From an uncultured Paracoccaceae bacterium (GTDB lineage Bacteria; Pseudomonadota; Alphaproteobacteria; Rhodobacterales; Rhodobacteraceae): a stretch of 64,000 nt of DNA. The notes beneath the pieces were generated by a model, which searched no databases, was not told where the DNA came from, and was given only the letters and a program-made list of their open reading frames with translations. Below, piece after piece: positions 53,714 through 61,992 of this stretch. Positions within the stretch are counted from its first letter, which is position 1; each line of letters starts with the position of its first letter. The stretch covers positions 1 through 64,000 of the forward strand of contig CAKZRP010000050.1 in the NCBI GenBank assembly GCA_937146765.1, written 5' to 3'. The translations under genes were made by a program, and so were the position numbers.

Positions 53714-53750
53714 TTGAGATCCACGAGGGGGGCGCTATACTACTCAGTAG
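53714..53750 (+). promoter_or_regulatory. parDE promoter with palindromic operator
   Basis: TTGAGA (53714-53719), 16 bases, then TATACT (53736-53741) form a good promoter. The perfect palindrome CTACTCAGTAG (53740-53750) overlaps the -10 and start region, as expected for autorepression by the antitoxin. Confidence 0.65.
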
Positions 53751-53774
53751 CACCACCAACCCCGGAGTCCCGCC

Positions 53775-54044
53775 ATGAGCGTCAAAGCCTCGATTTCCCT
53801 GACCGAAGCGCAAGAGGCCTTTGCCCGGGGGCTGGTCAGCGCCGGGCGCTACTCCAGCCTCAGCGCGGTGCTGCAACAGGGGCTGGAACTGCTGCGCCAC
53901 CAGACCGAGGCAAGCGAGACCGAGACCGAGGCGCTGCGCCAGCTTCTCACCGCCCGTCGCGGCGGCGATTTTGTCGATGCCGCCACCGGCCGCGCCAGCA
54001 CCGAGACGATGCTGGCCCGCAAAAGGGCCGCGCTCGGCCTCTGA
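53775..54044 (+). CDS. parD: ParD-family antitoxin
   Basis: The 89-residue protein has the ribbon-helix-helix start of CC2985-type ParD antitoxins (VKASISLTEAQEAFARGLVS, then AGRYSSLSAVLQQGLELLRH). A charged C-terminal tail (about 45-89) would wrap the toxin. It binds its own promoter as a dimer and neutralises the ParE toxin encoded 12 bases downstream. The start follows CCGGAG; the palindrome CTACTCAGTAG 25 bases upstream is the probable operator. Confidence 0.88.
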   Translation: MSVKASISLTEAQEAFARGLVSAGRYSSLSAVLQQGLELLRHQTEASETETEALRQLLTARRGGDFVDAATGRASTETMLARKRAALGL

Positions 54045-54056
54045 GCGGATCGCCCG

Positions 54057-54410
54057 ATGCGCTACACCCTGCTGCGGGCCGCGGCCTCATCCCGCGATCT
54101 CGACCTGATCTTCGATTTCCTCTACGAGGCCGCCCTCCAGTTCGGCGAGGACCCGCCCGCCGCCTTTGACCGCGCCGCCGCCCGCATCCGCGCCATCGAG
54201 ACGGCGATGGAGGCGCTGGCGGAGCTGCCCCATCAGGGCACCCGGCTCGATGAGGTCCTGCCGGGTCTGCGGCAGGTCACCAAGGGGCGGGCGATCTTCT
54301 ACTTCGACCTCGACGACAGCGCCCGCAGCCTGCGCGTGCTGGCGGTGTTCTACGGCGGGCAGGACCACCAGCGCCGGATGTTGCTGCGCCTGCTGGCGGG
54401 GGAAACCTGA
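54057..54410 (+). CDS. parE: ParE/RelE-superfamily toxin
   Basis: The 117-residue protein has the RelE/ParE fold pattern: YTLLRAAASSRDLDLIFDFL as first strand and helix, AARIRAIETAMEALAELPHQ as second helix, then GLRQVTKGRAIFYFDL and LRVLAVFYGGQDHQRRMLLR as the sheet. ParE members inhibit DNA gyrase and RelE members cut mRNA on ribosomes; the ParD-type partner favours ParE. It forms a two-gene unit with the antitoxin and is convergent with the RND pump gene. Confidence 0.87.
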   Translation: MRYTLLRAAASSRDLDLIFDFLYEAALQFGEDPPAAFDRAAARIRAIETAMEALAELPHQGTRLDEVLPGLRQVTKGRAIFYFDLDDSARSLRVLAVFYGGQDHQRRMLLRLLAGET

Positions 54411-54424
54411 CCCCGTGACATACC

Positions 54425-54455
54425 GCAAGGCCCCCTCCGGACGGAGAGGGCCTTG
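54425..54455. terminator. inverted repeat between parE and the RND pump gene
   Basis: GCAAGGCCC near 54425-54433 pairs with GGGCCTTGC ending near 54456, around CCTCC/GGAG. It lies between convergent genes. There is no T-run on either strand, so termination is only probable. Confidence 0.45.
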
Positions 54456-54493
54456 CTGTCCTGTGCGTCGGGTCCAGAGGCCAGTCGCGTCCC

Positions 54494-57400
54494 TCAGGCC
54501 GCCTCAGCCTCGGACACCGATGGGCGCGGCTTGCGGGTCAGCCGCTGCTCCAGCCCGCGCAGGATCACGTAGAAGACCGGCGTGAAGACCAGACCAAAGA
54601 GCGTGACCCCCAACATCCCCGAAAACACCGAGGTGCCCAGCGATTGGCGCATCTCGGCCCCTGCCCCGGTGGCCAGCATCAGGGGCACCACCCCGAGGAT
54701 AAAGGCGAGCGAGGTCATCACGATGGGCCGCAACCGGGTGCGCGCGGCCTGCACGGCGGCGGCAAAGCGGTCCATGCCCTCGTCCTCGGCTTGCCGCGCG
54801 AACTCCACGATCAGGATCGCGTTTTTCGACGCCAGCGCCACCAGCACCACAAAGCCGATCTGCACCAGCACGTTGTTGTCGAGCCCCGCGTATTTCACAC
54901 CCGTAATCGCCGACAACAGCACCATCGGCACGATCAGGATCACCGCCGCCGGCAGCGCCCAGCTTTCATATTGCGCCGCCAGAACGAGGAAGACGAAGAG
55001 CACCGCAAAGGCAAAGACCAGAGCTGCGGTATCCTCGGTGGTCTTCTCCTGGTAACTCAGCTCCGTCCACTCGTAGCCGATCCCCTCGGGCAGCACCTCG
55101 GCCGCCAGCGCCTCCATCCGGTCGAGCGCCTCTGCGGAGGAGACCCCCGGCATCGCCTGCCCCTGCACCGCGGCAGAGGGGTAGAGGTTATAGCGCGGCT
55201 GCCTGAGCGGCCCGGTGCTGTCGCTGAACTGTGCCACCGCGCCCAAGGGCACCATCGCCCCATCATCCGAGCGCACCCGCAGGCGGGCGATGTCCTCGGC
55301 ACTTTGGCGGAAGGGGGCATCGGCCTGCGCGATCACGTTATAGGTGCGCCCATTGCGGTTGAAGTCGTTCACATAGGCGGAGCCGAGATAGACCTCCAAG
55401 GCTTCGTTGATGCTGGCGACGGGGACATTGAGCATTTCGGCCCGGGTCCGGTCGATCTCTGCCCGCACCCGCGGGGTGGCGGTGTTGTACTGGGTAAAGA
55501 CCGCCACCAGCGAGGGGTCCGCATTGGCGGCACCGGCCAGCGCATAGGCCGCCTGCGCCATCGCTTCGGCCCCGACGCCGCCGCGATCCTGCAACACCAT
55601 CTTGAAGCCGCCCCCGGTGCCGATCCCGCGCACGGGCGGCGGGCCGATGACAAAGATCGCGGCTTCGGGAATGGCCGCCATCCGCTGGCGCGCCTCGTTC
55701 AGCACCGCCTGCACATTGACACCCTGCGCGTCGCGCTCGTCAAAGGCGGTGGTGGTGAAGAAGATCACCCCCATGTTGCTCTCGGTCGTAAAGGTCGCGC
55801 CATTGAGGCCGGAGAAGACGGCGGCATGTTCCGCGCCCTTGATCTCGAGCAGCGATTTGGTCGCCTTGCGGATCACCGCATCCGTGCGCTCCAGCGAGGC
55901 GCCAGAGGGCAGCTGAACCACGGTGATGAAGTAGCGCTGATCCTGCTCGGGGATGAAGCCACGCGGCACCGAGGCGAACTGGCGATCCGACAGCACCAGA
56001 AGCCCGGCAAAGAGCACCAGCATCAGCACCGGCATCCGCACCAGTTTCGCGGTGAGCCAGCCATAGCCCTCGGACGAGCGGTCAAAGCCGCGATTGAAGC
56101 GCCCCAGCGCCCAGACCACTGGCCGCGCCAGAAGGCCCGGTTTGCTGTGACCATGCGGCTTCAGCAGCATCGCCGCCAGGGCAGGCGACAACGTCAGCGA
56201 GACCAGAAGCGAGATTGCCGTGGCCGCCGTGATGGTCAGCGCGAACTGGCGATAGAACAGGCCAGAGATGCCCGCCACTGCCGCCGTCGGAATGAACACC
56301 GCCGCCAGCACCAGCGAGGTGGCAATGAGCGCGCCGGACACCTCGCGCATGGTGCGCTTGGCCGCCTCGCGCGGGGCCAGCCCGTCGCGGATGTGCTTCT
56401 CGATGCCTTCGACCACGATGATGGCGTCATCGACCACGATCCCCACCGCCAGCACGAGGCCAAACAGCGACAGGTTGTTGATGGAGTAACCAAAGCCCGC
56501 CATGATCGCGAAGGTCCCGACCAGCGAGACCGGAATGGCCAGGATCGGCGCCACCGCCGCCCGCCAAGTGCCGAGGAACAGAAGCACCACGACCACCACC
56601 AGCGCCACCGCTTCGACCATGGTGTGGATCACCGCGTCGATGGATTCCTGAATGAACTCGGTCGGATTGTAGATCACGTCATAGGCGAGGCCTTCAGGGA
56701 AGTCCTTGGACAGGTCCTCGAGCAGCACCAGCACCTCGTCCGCCGTGGCCAGCGCGTTGCTGCCGGGCCGCTGGCTGACCCCCAGCGCCACCGCGCTGGT
56801 GGTGTCGAGATAGGCCTTGGTGGTATAGGTCGAGGCCCCGAGCTCCACCCGCGCCACATCGCCAAGACGCACGATCCGCCCGCCCTCGCCGCGTTTCACG
56901 ATGATGCGCTCGAACTCCTCGGGCTGCTGCATCCGCCCCGAGGTTTCCACCGAAACCTCAAAGGCGGCATCGGCGGCAGTGGGCTGCTGGTTCAACCGGC
57001 CCGACGAAATCTGCACGTTCTGTGCGCGCACTGCCGCGAGGATCTCGCTCGGCGCCATGTTGAGGGCGGCAATCCGGTCCGGGTCGAGCCAGATGCGGAT
57101 CGCATAGTCCCGCCCGCCAAACAGGCCAACCGAGCCGACGCCCTCAAGCCGCACCAGAGCGTCACGCACCCGCTGCGCCTCCTCGGTGATCTCCAGATCG
57201 CTGCGTGAACCATCGGGCGAGTAAAGATGCGCCACCAGCATCAGGTCCGGTGCCGCCTTCTGCGTCACCACGCCCAGGCGGCGCACCGGCTCCGGCAGGC
57301 GCGGCTCGGCAATGGCGACGCGGTTCTGCACCCGCACCTGCGCCTCGTCCAGATCGGCCCCGATCTCAAAGGTCACGGTGATCGCAAGGTTGCCGTCGCC

Positions 57401-57655
57401 CGTGGCTTGGCTGGAGAGGTAGATCATCCCCTCCACCCCGTTGATCTCCTGTTCGAGCGGGGTCGCGACCGTGTCGGCAATGGTCTCTGCCGAGGCACCG
57501 GGATAGCGCGCCACCACCTGCACGGTGGGCGGGGCCACCTCGGGGTATTGCGCCACCGGCAGGGTGAAGGAGGCCAACCCGCCGAGAATGGTGATGAAGA
57601 GGGAAATCACGATCGCGAAGATCGGGCGATTGATAAAGAATTGGGAAAATTGCAT
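54494..57655 (-). CDS. RND-family multidrug efflux pump, inner-membrane subunit (AcrB/MexB type)
   Basis: The 1053-residue protein has the twelve-helix, two-repeat RND layout. It begins MQFSQFFINRPIFAIVISLF; the first large periplasmic loop contains PPTVQVVARYPGASAETIAD; motif GLVLAVGIVVDDAIIVVEGI in helix 4 carries the Asp pair for proton relay; and the C-terminal helices include FVVLVALASKNAILIVEFAR. It exports amphiphilic compounds with a periplasmic adaptor (encoded 38 bases upstream) and an outer-membrane channel, which is not in the window. Confidence 0.95.
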   Translation of the reverse strand: MQFSQFFINRPIFAIVISLFITILGGLASFTLPVAQYPEVAPPTVQVVARYPGASAETIADTVATPLEQEINGVEGMIYLSSQATGDGNLAITVTFEIGADLDEAQVRVQNRVAIAEPRLPEPVRRLGVVTQKAAPDLMLVAHLYSPDGSRSDLEITEEAQRVRDALVRLEGVGSVGLFGGRDYAIRIWLDPDRIAALNMAPSEILAAVRAQNVQISSGRLNQQPTAADAAFEVSVETSGRMQQPEEFERIIVKRGEGGRIVRLGDVARVELGASTYTTKAYLDTTSAVALGVSQRPGSNALATADEVLVLLEDLSKDFPEGLAYDVIYNPTEFIQESIDAVIHTMVEAVALVVVVVLLFLGTWRAAVAPILAIPVSLVGTFAIMAGFGYSINNLSLFGLVLAVGIVVDDAIIVVEGIEKHIRDGLAPREAAKRTMREVSGALIATSLVLAAVFIPTAAVAGISGLFYRQFALTITAATAISLLVSLTLSPALAAMLLKPHGHSKPGLLARPVVWALGRFNRGFDRSSEGYGWLTAKLVRMPVLMLVLFAGLLVLSDRQFASVPRGFIPEQDQRYFITVVQLPSGASLERTDAVIRKATKSLLEIKGAEHAAVFSGLNGATFTTESNMGVIFFTTTAFDERDAQGVNVQAVLNEARQRMAAIPEAAIFVIGPPPVRGIGTGGGFKMVLQDRGGVGAEAMAQAAYALAGAANADPSLVAVFTQYNTATPRVRAEIDRTRAEMLNVPVASINEALEVYLGSAYVNDFNRNGRTYNVIAQADAPFRQSAEDIARLRVRSDDGAMVPLGAVAQFSDSTGPLRQPRYNLYPSAAVQGQAMPGVSSAEALDRMEALAAEVLPEGIGYEWTELSYQEKTTEDTAALVFAFAVLFVFLVLAAQYESWALPAAVILIVPMVLLSAITGVKYAGLDNNVLVQIGFVVLVALASKNAILIVEFARQAEDEGMDRFAAAVQAARTRLRPIVMTSLAFILGVVPLMLATGAGAEMRQSLGTSVFSGMLGVTLFGLVFTPVFYVILRGLEQRLTRKPRPSVSEAEAA

Positions 57656-57693
57656 GGCCTCGCCCTTTCGCGAAAATGCCTTGGGGGACGCGC

Positions 57694-58890
57694 TCAGCGC
57701 GACGCAAGCTGTTGACTGTCAGGGGCTTCGGGGCGGATGCGCACCTCGGCACCGGGGCCGACCATATGCAGGCTGTCGACGATCACCTGATCCTGCGGCG
57801 CAAGGCCCGCCACCACGCGCAGACCATCGACCATCTCGCCCGGGCGCACCACGCGGCGCTCCACCTTGCCCTCGGGCGTGGCGATCAGCACGAATTTCTC
57901 CGCCTGGGCCGAGCCGATGGCCTGATCCGGCACCAGAAGCTGCGCCTGTTCCTCGGCGGTTTCCATCCGGAGGCGCGCGAACATGCCCGGTGTCAAGAGC
58001 CCGTCGTGATTGTCAAACACCGCCCGGCCCCGAATGGTGCCACTCGCACGGTCGATGCGGTTGTCGATGAAATCGATCCGCCCCTTATGGGTAAACTCCA
58101 CCTCGTCAATGAGCTGCGCCGAGACCGCGCGCAGACCCGCTTCGCTGCGCATATCGGTGCCCTTGGCGGCGCGCTGATACTCAAGAAACTGCGCCTCGGT
58201 GGCGTCAAAGGTGAAATGGATCGGATTGACCGAGACGATGGTGGTCAGCGCCGCGCCTGCGGTGCCGGAGACGATCAGGTTGCCGACGCTCACCGCCTCG
58301 TCCGAGATCCGGCCCGAGATGGGCGCGCGGATCTCGGTGAACTCCAGATCGAGCCGCGCCTGCGTCACCGCCGCCTCTGCCCCCGCGATCATCGCGCGGG
58401 CGGCTTCTGCCGCCTCGGCAGCGCTGTCGAGGGTGGAGCGGGAGGCGATGCCGCGCTCCTCCAGCGTGCGCTGGCGGGCCAGTTCGGTCTCGGCCAGCCG
58501 CAGGCTGGCGCGGGCCTCCTGCAGCCGCGCTTCCGCCTCTGCCACGGCGGCTTCAAAGGGGCGCTGATCGAGGGTGAACAGCAGGTCCCCCGCCTGCACG
58601 ATCTCGCCGGAGGTGAAATGGATCTCCTCCAACTGCCCAGAGACGCGCGGGTGCAGCGCCACCTCGTTCACCGCCTCAAAGCGGCCGGTGAACTCGTCGA
58701 AGGTGGCGAGGCTGCGGCTCACCGGCTGCACCACGCCCACCTCGGGGCGGAAGGGTTCGGCAGGGGTGCCGGTGGCCTCCGCCGGGCTGGCAAGGAACAG
58801 CGAGGGGATATCGCCGGCGCCAAAGACCCAGGCGCCAAGCGCGACGGTGCCGGCTGCGGCGGTGATCAGAAAGGGGGTGCGCTTGGCCAT
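57694..58890 (-). CDS. RND efflux periplasmic adaptor (membrane fusion protein)
   Basis: The 398-residue protein begins with a membrane-spanning or signal segment (PFLITAAAGTVALGAWVFGA). The MFP order follows: lipoyl half (FDEFTGRFEAVNEVALHPRV, about 63-85), a helical hairpin (about 105-175), the second lipoyl half (IRAPISGRISDEAVSVGNLI), then beta-barrel and membrane-proximal domains. It bridges the RND pump and an outer-membrane channel. No lipobox is present, so it is anchored by the N-terminal helix. First gene of the efflux operon, divergent from nothing; a LysR gene lies upstream on the same strand. Confidence 0.93.
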   Translation of the reverse strand: MAKRTPFLITAAAGTVALGAWVFGAGDIPSLFLASPAEATGTPAEPFRPEVGVVQPVSRSLATFDEFTGRFEAVNEVALHPRVSGQLEEIHFTSGEIVQAGDLLFTLDQRPFEAAVAEAEARLQEARASLRLAETELARQRTLEERGIASRSTLDSAAEAAEAARAMIAGAEAAVTQARLDLEFTEIRAPISGRISDEAVSVGNLIVSGTAGAALTTIVSVNPIHFTFDATEAQFLEYQRAAKGTDMRSEAGLRAVSAQLIDEVEFTHKGRIDFIDNRIDRASGTIRGRAVFDNHDGLLTPGMFARLRMETAEEQAQLLVPDQAIGSAQAEKFVLIATPEGKVERRVVRPGEMVDGLRVVAGLAPQDQVIVDSLHMVGPGAEVRIRPEAPDSQQLASR

Positions 58891-58985
58891 GAGAAGCTTC
58901 CTGTGTTTGTAAGGTTTGACGCGGGTTGGAGGCAGAGATGTGGGCGGATCCCCGCTCTGACTACCCCTCGCCCCGGACCTGCAGA

Positions 58986-59002
58986 ATGTCCCCGCAGGAC
59001 AT
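58986..59002. promoter_or_regulatory. inverted repeat upstream of the efflux operon
   Basis: ATGTCC (58986-58991) and GGACAT (58997-59002) form a perfect repeat with a five-base spacer, 96 bases before the adaptor start. It is a plausible operator for the LysR-type or another regulator, by position only. Confidence 0.4.
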
Positions 59003-59154
59003 AATCAATTTGGCCGGGGCTTTAGATGAAACCGTTTTGGATCAGTGTGTTGAGGCCTTGCGGCCATAGAAAATCGATCCCGGCCCGCAGGGGCCGGAAC
59101 AGGCGGGGGATGGCGGGAAGGCCGCCGGGAGCAGAGGGGCCCGAAAGGGCGGGA

Positions 59155-60066
59155 TCAGATCAGCGCATCGCCCGCCCCCGGCGGCTCGGAGATCAGGAAA
59201 TCGGCAAAGGCCTTGACCCGCGCCGGCAGCAGGCGGCGTTCTGGATAGACCAGCGCATAGGGCAGGCGCGGACCACGGAACCCGGGCAGCACCTCGACCA
59301 GATCGCCCCGCGCCAGCGCCGCCCGGGCCACGATCCCCGGCAGCTGCACCAGACCGATCCCCGCCAGCGCCGCCTGTTCCAGCGCGGCCACGCTATTGGT
59401 CACCAGCCGGGGGTCGAACAGCCGCGTCACCGTCTCGCCGCCTTCGCCGAACCGGAAGGGCATCAACCGGCCCGTGTTGCGGTCGCGCATATGCACCACG
59501 CAATGCGCCACCAGATCGCCCGGCGCCTGCGGCGCGCCCATGCGCTCCAGATAGGCCGGGGTCCCCAGCGTCAGGATCTCATCCTCGAAAAAGCGCCGCG
59601 AGATCAGGTTGGGGCTGTTGCCGAGATCGCCGGAGCGCACCGCCAGATCGACGCCCTCCTGCACCATGTCGCCCTGCCGGTCGTCAAAGATCAGCTCCAC
59701 CTCCACCTGCCGGTGACGGCACATGAAGGCCAGCACCCGCTCGGTCATCCAGACCCGGCCAAAGGCCTCGGGCGCGGCGATCAGCAGCTTGCCGCGCGGC
59801 GCCTCGGCCCGGTCGGTGAGCGCATCGCGCAGCGCCTCGGCCTCCTCGAGGATCCGCCGGGCACCGCTCAGCACCTGCGCGCCCTCATTGGTCTGCGCCA
59901 CCGCGCGGGTGGTGCGCGACAGCAGCCGCGCGCCCAGTTTCTCCTCCAGCCGCCGCACCGCCTTTGACGCCGAGGAGGTGGTCATGCCCAGATGCCGGGC
60001 GGCCTCGGCGAAATTGCCTGCCTCCGCGACGCGGACAAAAATGCGCAATTCGTTCAGATCGTCCAT
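59155..60066 (-). CDS. LysR-family transcriptional regulator
   Basis: The start at 60066 (MDDLNELRIFVRVAEAGNFA) gives the normal N-terminus; longer frames are unsupported. The 303-residue protein has the LysR winged helix (ARHLGMTTSSASKAVRRLEE, about 23-42, TTRAVAQTNEG after it) and a two-lobed effector domain from about 90 onward (GKLLIAAPEAFGRVWMTERV). It belongs to the DNA-binding group that often governs stress or efflux functions. It lies 264 bases upstream of the efflux operon on the same strand, so control of the pump is possible but unproven. Confidence 0.9.
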   Translation of the reverse strand: MDDLNELRIFVRVAEAGNFAEAARHLGMTTSSASKAVRRLEEKLGARLLSRTTRAVAQTNEGAQVLSGARRILEEAEALRDALTDRAEAPRGKLLIAAPEAFGRVWMTERVLAFMCRHRQVEVELIFDDRQGDMVQEGVDLAVRSGDLGNSPNLISRRFFEDEILTLGTPAYLERMGAPQAPGDLVAHCVVHMRDRNTGRLMPFRFGEGGETVTRLFDPRLVTNSVAALEQAALAGIGLVQLPGIVARAALARGDLVEVLPGFRGPRLPYALVYPERRLLPARVKAFADFLISEPPGAGDALI

Positions 60067-60273
60067 GGCGCGGCTCCTGACACAATAAGGCTCTGCCCGG
60101 CAGCACGCAGGGCGCGGCCGGTGGTGAAATCTCGGGAAACCCGGAAAGCTTGGGGCGGCGCGATCATTCGGTCCCATCGCGCCACTTTCCTCCTGTCTAG
60201 CAGCGCGCGCCGCGGCCCGTCTGTGAACTAAGTCATGTTGCGGCGCAAAAATTCGCGCTCGGGCGAAAAACCT

Positions 60274-60723
60274 TCAGCCCGCCCCCGGGCAACCGGTCTC
60301 CTGCGCCAGCCGGGTCAGGAAATCCGCCTCGATATCCGACAGGCGGATCTCGGCGAATTGCGCCAGGAGGGCCGCGCGCGCCTGCGCCACCGTCGCCGCC
60401 AGGGTCTGGTTCACCGCCTGCTCCACCAGGCAGCGCGGCTCCGGGTTCGACAGGCCAAAGGCAAAGAGATCCGGTGCGCCAAGGCAGCGATAGACGTCGA
60501 GAAGGCTGATCTCCTCCAGCCTGCGCGCCAGCCGCCAGCCGCCGCCATGGCCACGATCGGCGCTGAGATAGCCGCCGTCGCGCAGCCCGGCCATGATGCG
60601 GCGCACCACCACCGGGTTGGTCTGCAGCATCGCCGCAATCTCCTGCGAGGTCATCGGCCCCTCACTCTCGGCCATGTGCAAAAGCACATGCAGAACCCGC
60701 GACAGCCTTGTGTCCTGACGCAT
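60274..60723 (-). CDS. Rrf2-family transcriptional regulator
   Basis: The start at 60723 (MRQDTRLSRVLHVLLHMAES) follows AAAGGAGAG. The 149-residue protein has the Rrf2 winged helix (TSQEIAAMLQTNPVVVRRIM, about 24-43; GYLSADRGHGGGWRLARRLE as wing) and a helical dimerisation part. Iron-sulfur members carry three Cys in the middle; here only one is seen near that region (PRCLVEQAV) plus one at the end, so cluster binding is unlikely. It is divergent from the methyltransferase gene, with repeated sites between. Confidence 0.88.
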   Translation of the reverse strand: MRQDTRLSRVLHVLLHMAESEGPMTSQEIAAMLQTNPVVVRRIMAGLRDGGYLSADRGHGGGWRLARRLEEISLLDVYRCLGAPDLFAFGLSNPEPRCLVEQAVNQTLAATVAQARAALLAQFAEIRLSDIEADFLTRLAQETGCPGAG

Positions 60724-60747
60724 GGTCTCTCCTTTCATAACTTATGT

Positions 60748-60801
60748 TGTTACATGACATTGACAGATGGGGGCTTTCAAGACACTTTTGATGTTACATG
60801 A
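60748..60801. promoter_or_regulatory. two direct repeats TGTTACATGA in a divergent promoter
   Basis: Identical 10-base copies lie at 60748-60757 and 60792-60801, 44 bases apart (about four helical turns), between the divergent Rrf2 and methyltransferase genes. TTGACA at 60760-60765 lies between them. They are the likely binding sites of the Rrf2 protein. Confidence 0.55.
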
Positions 60802-60829
60802 TTCATCCCCCCCGCCACAGGAGCCCCAG

Positions 60830-61525
60830 ATGCGCCAGCCCTCCCCGCAAACCGACGCTGTGACCGACCCCGAAACCGACGCCCGCGCCCATTGGGACGA
60901 GATCTACCGCACAAAACGCGCCACCTCCTCGGGCCAGCCGAGCCGGATCCTTGCCCGCATCGCCGCGACCCTGCCTCCGGGCCGCGCGCTCGACCTTGGC
61001 TCCTCCAATGGCGATGACGTGATCTGGCTGGCGGCGCAGGGCTGGCAGGCGCTGGGTCTCGACATCTCGCCGGTGGCCTGCGACCGGGCGGCGGCGCGCA
61101 CTGCAACGCTGGAGCTCTCCGGCTCCGCCCGCTTTTACGCCTGCGATCTTGCGCTCGGCCTGCCCGACGACCTGCCCGACGATCCGCCGCACCGCCAGTT
61201 CGACCTTGTCACCGCGCTCTTCTTCCAGAGCCAGTTGCCCCTGCCCCGCGCCCGCATCCTCGCCGAGGCGGCCCGCCGCGTCGCCCCCGGCGGGCACTTC
61301 CTCCTGGTCTCCCACGCGCAGCCGCCGGGCACAGCCGGGGAGAAGGCGGCGGCCAAGGGCCAGATCTTCCCGACGCTGGACGAGGAACGCGCCGCGATTG
61401 CCGCCGATCCGCAGGGCTGGATCACCCGCGAGGCGCGGCAGCAGGACCGCATGGGCAAGGACCCCGAGGGCGCGCCGATGCAGTTGCGCGACAATCTCCT
61501 GTGGCTCGAACGCCGCAGGGGCTGA
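60830..61525 (+). CDS. class I SAM-dependent methyltransferase
   Basis: The start at 60830 (MRQPSPQTDAVTD) follows ACAGGAGCC; an in-frame ATG at 60767 is inside the operator region. The 231-residue protein has the family motifs I (GRALDLGSSNGDDVIWLAAQ, about 62-81), II (ALGLDISPVACDRAAAR), and the later FDLVTALFFQSQLPLPRARI and RRVAPGGHFLLVSHA. The substrate is unknown; members with HWDEIY near the N-terminus include thiopurine- or tellurite-type methyltransferases. Probably under control of the divergent Rrf2 protein. Confidence 0.87.
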   Translation: MRQPSPQTDAVTDPETDARAHWDEIYRTKRATSSGQPSRILARIAATLPPGRALDLGSSNGDDVIWLAAQGWQALGLDISPVACDRAAARTATLELSGSARFYACDLALGLPDDLPDDPPHRQFDLVTALFFQSQLPLPRARILAEAARRVAPGGHFLLVSHAQPPGTAGEKAAAKGQIFPTLDEERAAIAADPQGWITREARQQDRMGKDPEGAPMQLRDNLLWLERRRG

Positions 61526-61641
61526 GCGCCCGCTCCTCGAAAGGTGATGTCACAGAAGCACAGCGACAGCCCCCAATGGGCTGCGCAGCCGTTGCCGATC
61601 CGGCGCGGCGGTGTCACTATGCTCCTCAATCCACAGGACAT

Positions 61642-61908
61642 ATGGCAGAGACACACGTGACACGACTGAGCCTTCTTCTCCTCGCCGCCAGCCTTGGCCT
61701 CGGCGCCTGCGCCACCACACCGGGCGGCAGCGCCCCCCTGCCCGAGGAGGTCGCCGCCCTGGCCGGTCCCAACCAGGACCTCACCTCTGCCCGGCTGCTG
61801 CCGGAGGATGGCTGCTACTGGTACGCCCACAAGGGCAAGGTCGAGACCACGCTCTTGCCGCTGCGCACCCCGGCGGGCAACCCGATCTGCGTCGCCCGCA
61901 CCGAGTGA
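61642..61908 (+). CDS. small lipoprotein (88 aa)
   Basis: The start at 61642 follows CACAGGAC; a GTG at 61657 is also possible. The N-terminus is a lipoprotein signal (VTRLSLLLLAASLGLGAC) with lipobox LGAC, so Cys near 24 is probably acylated. The mature part of about 65 residues has two further Cys (EDGCYWY and NPICVARTE) that could form a disulfide. The pattern GCYWYAHKGKVETTLLPLRT recurs in small alphaproteobacterial envelope proteins of unknown role. Location is the periplasmic face of the inner or outer membrane. Confidence 0.75.
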   Translation: MAETHVTRLSLLLLAASLGLGACATTPGGSAPLPEEVAALAGPNQDLTSARLLPEDGCYWYAHKGKVETTLLPLRTPAGNPICVARTE

Positions 61909-61918
61909 CACCATGCGC

Positions 61919-61971
61919 AAAGGGGACAGGCTCCGCCCCCGGTCCGTGACCGGAGGGAACCTGTCCCCTTT
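61919..61971. repeat. long two-tier inverted repeat
   Basis: AAAGGGGACAGG (61919-61930) pairs perfectly with CCTGTCCCCTTT (61960-61971), and inside it CCGGTC (61939-61944) pairs with GACCGG (61948-61953). It lies between convergent genes, so it may act as a bidirectional terminator. The outer arms also resemble REP-like palindromes found in many proteobacterial intergenic regions. Confidence 0.65.
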
Positions 61972-61992
61972 ATGGTTCCGTCCCCGAAAGCG

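Noticed and set aside
54644..57208. 854-codon plus-strand open frame opposite the RND pump gene
   Set aside because: The His/Arg/Gly-rich translation has no domain; the opposite strand encodes a complete AcrB-type protein.
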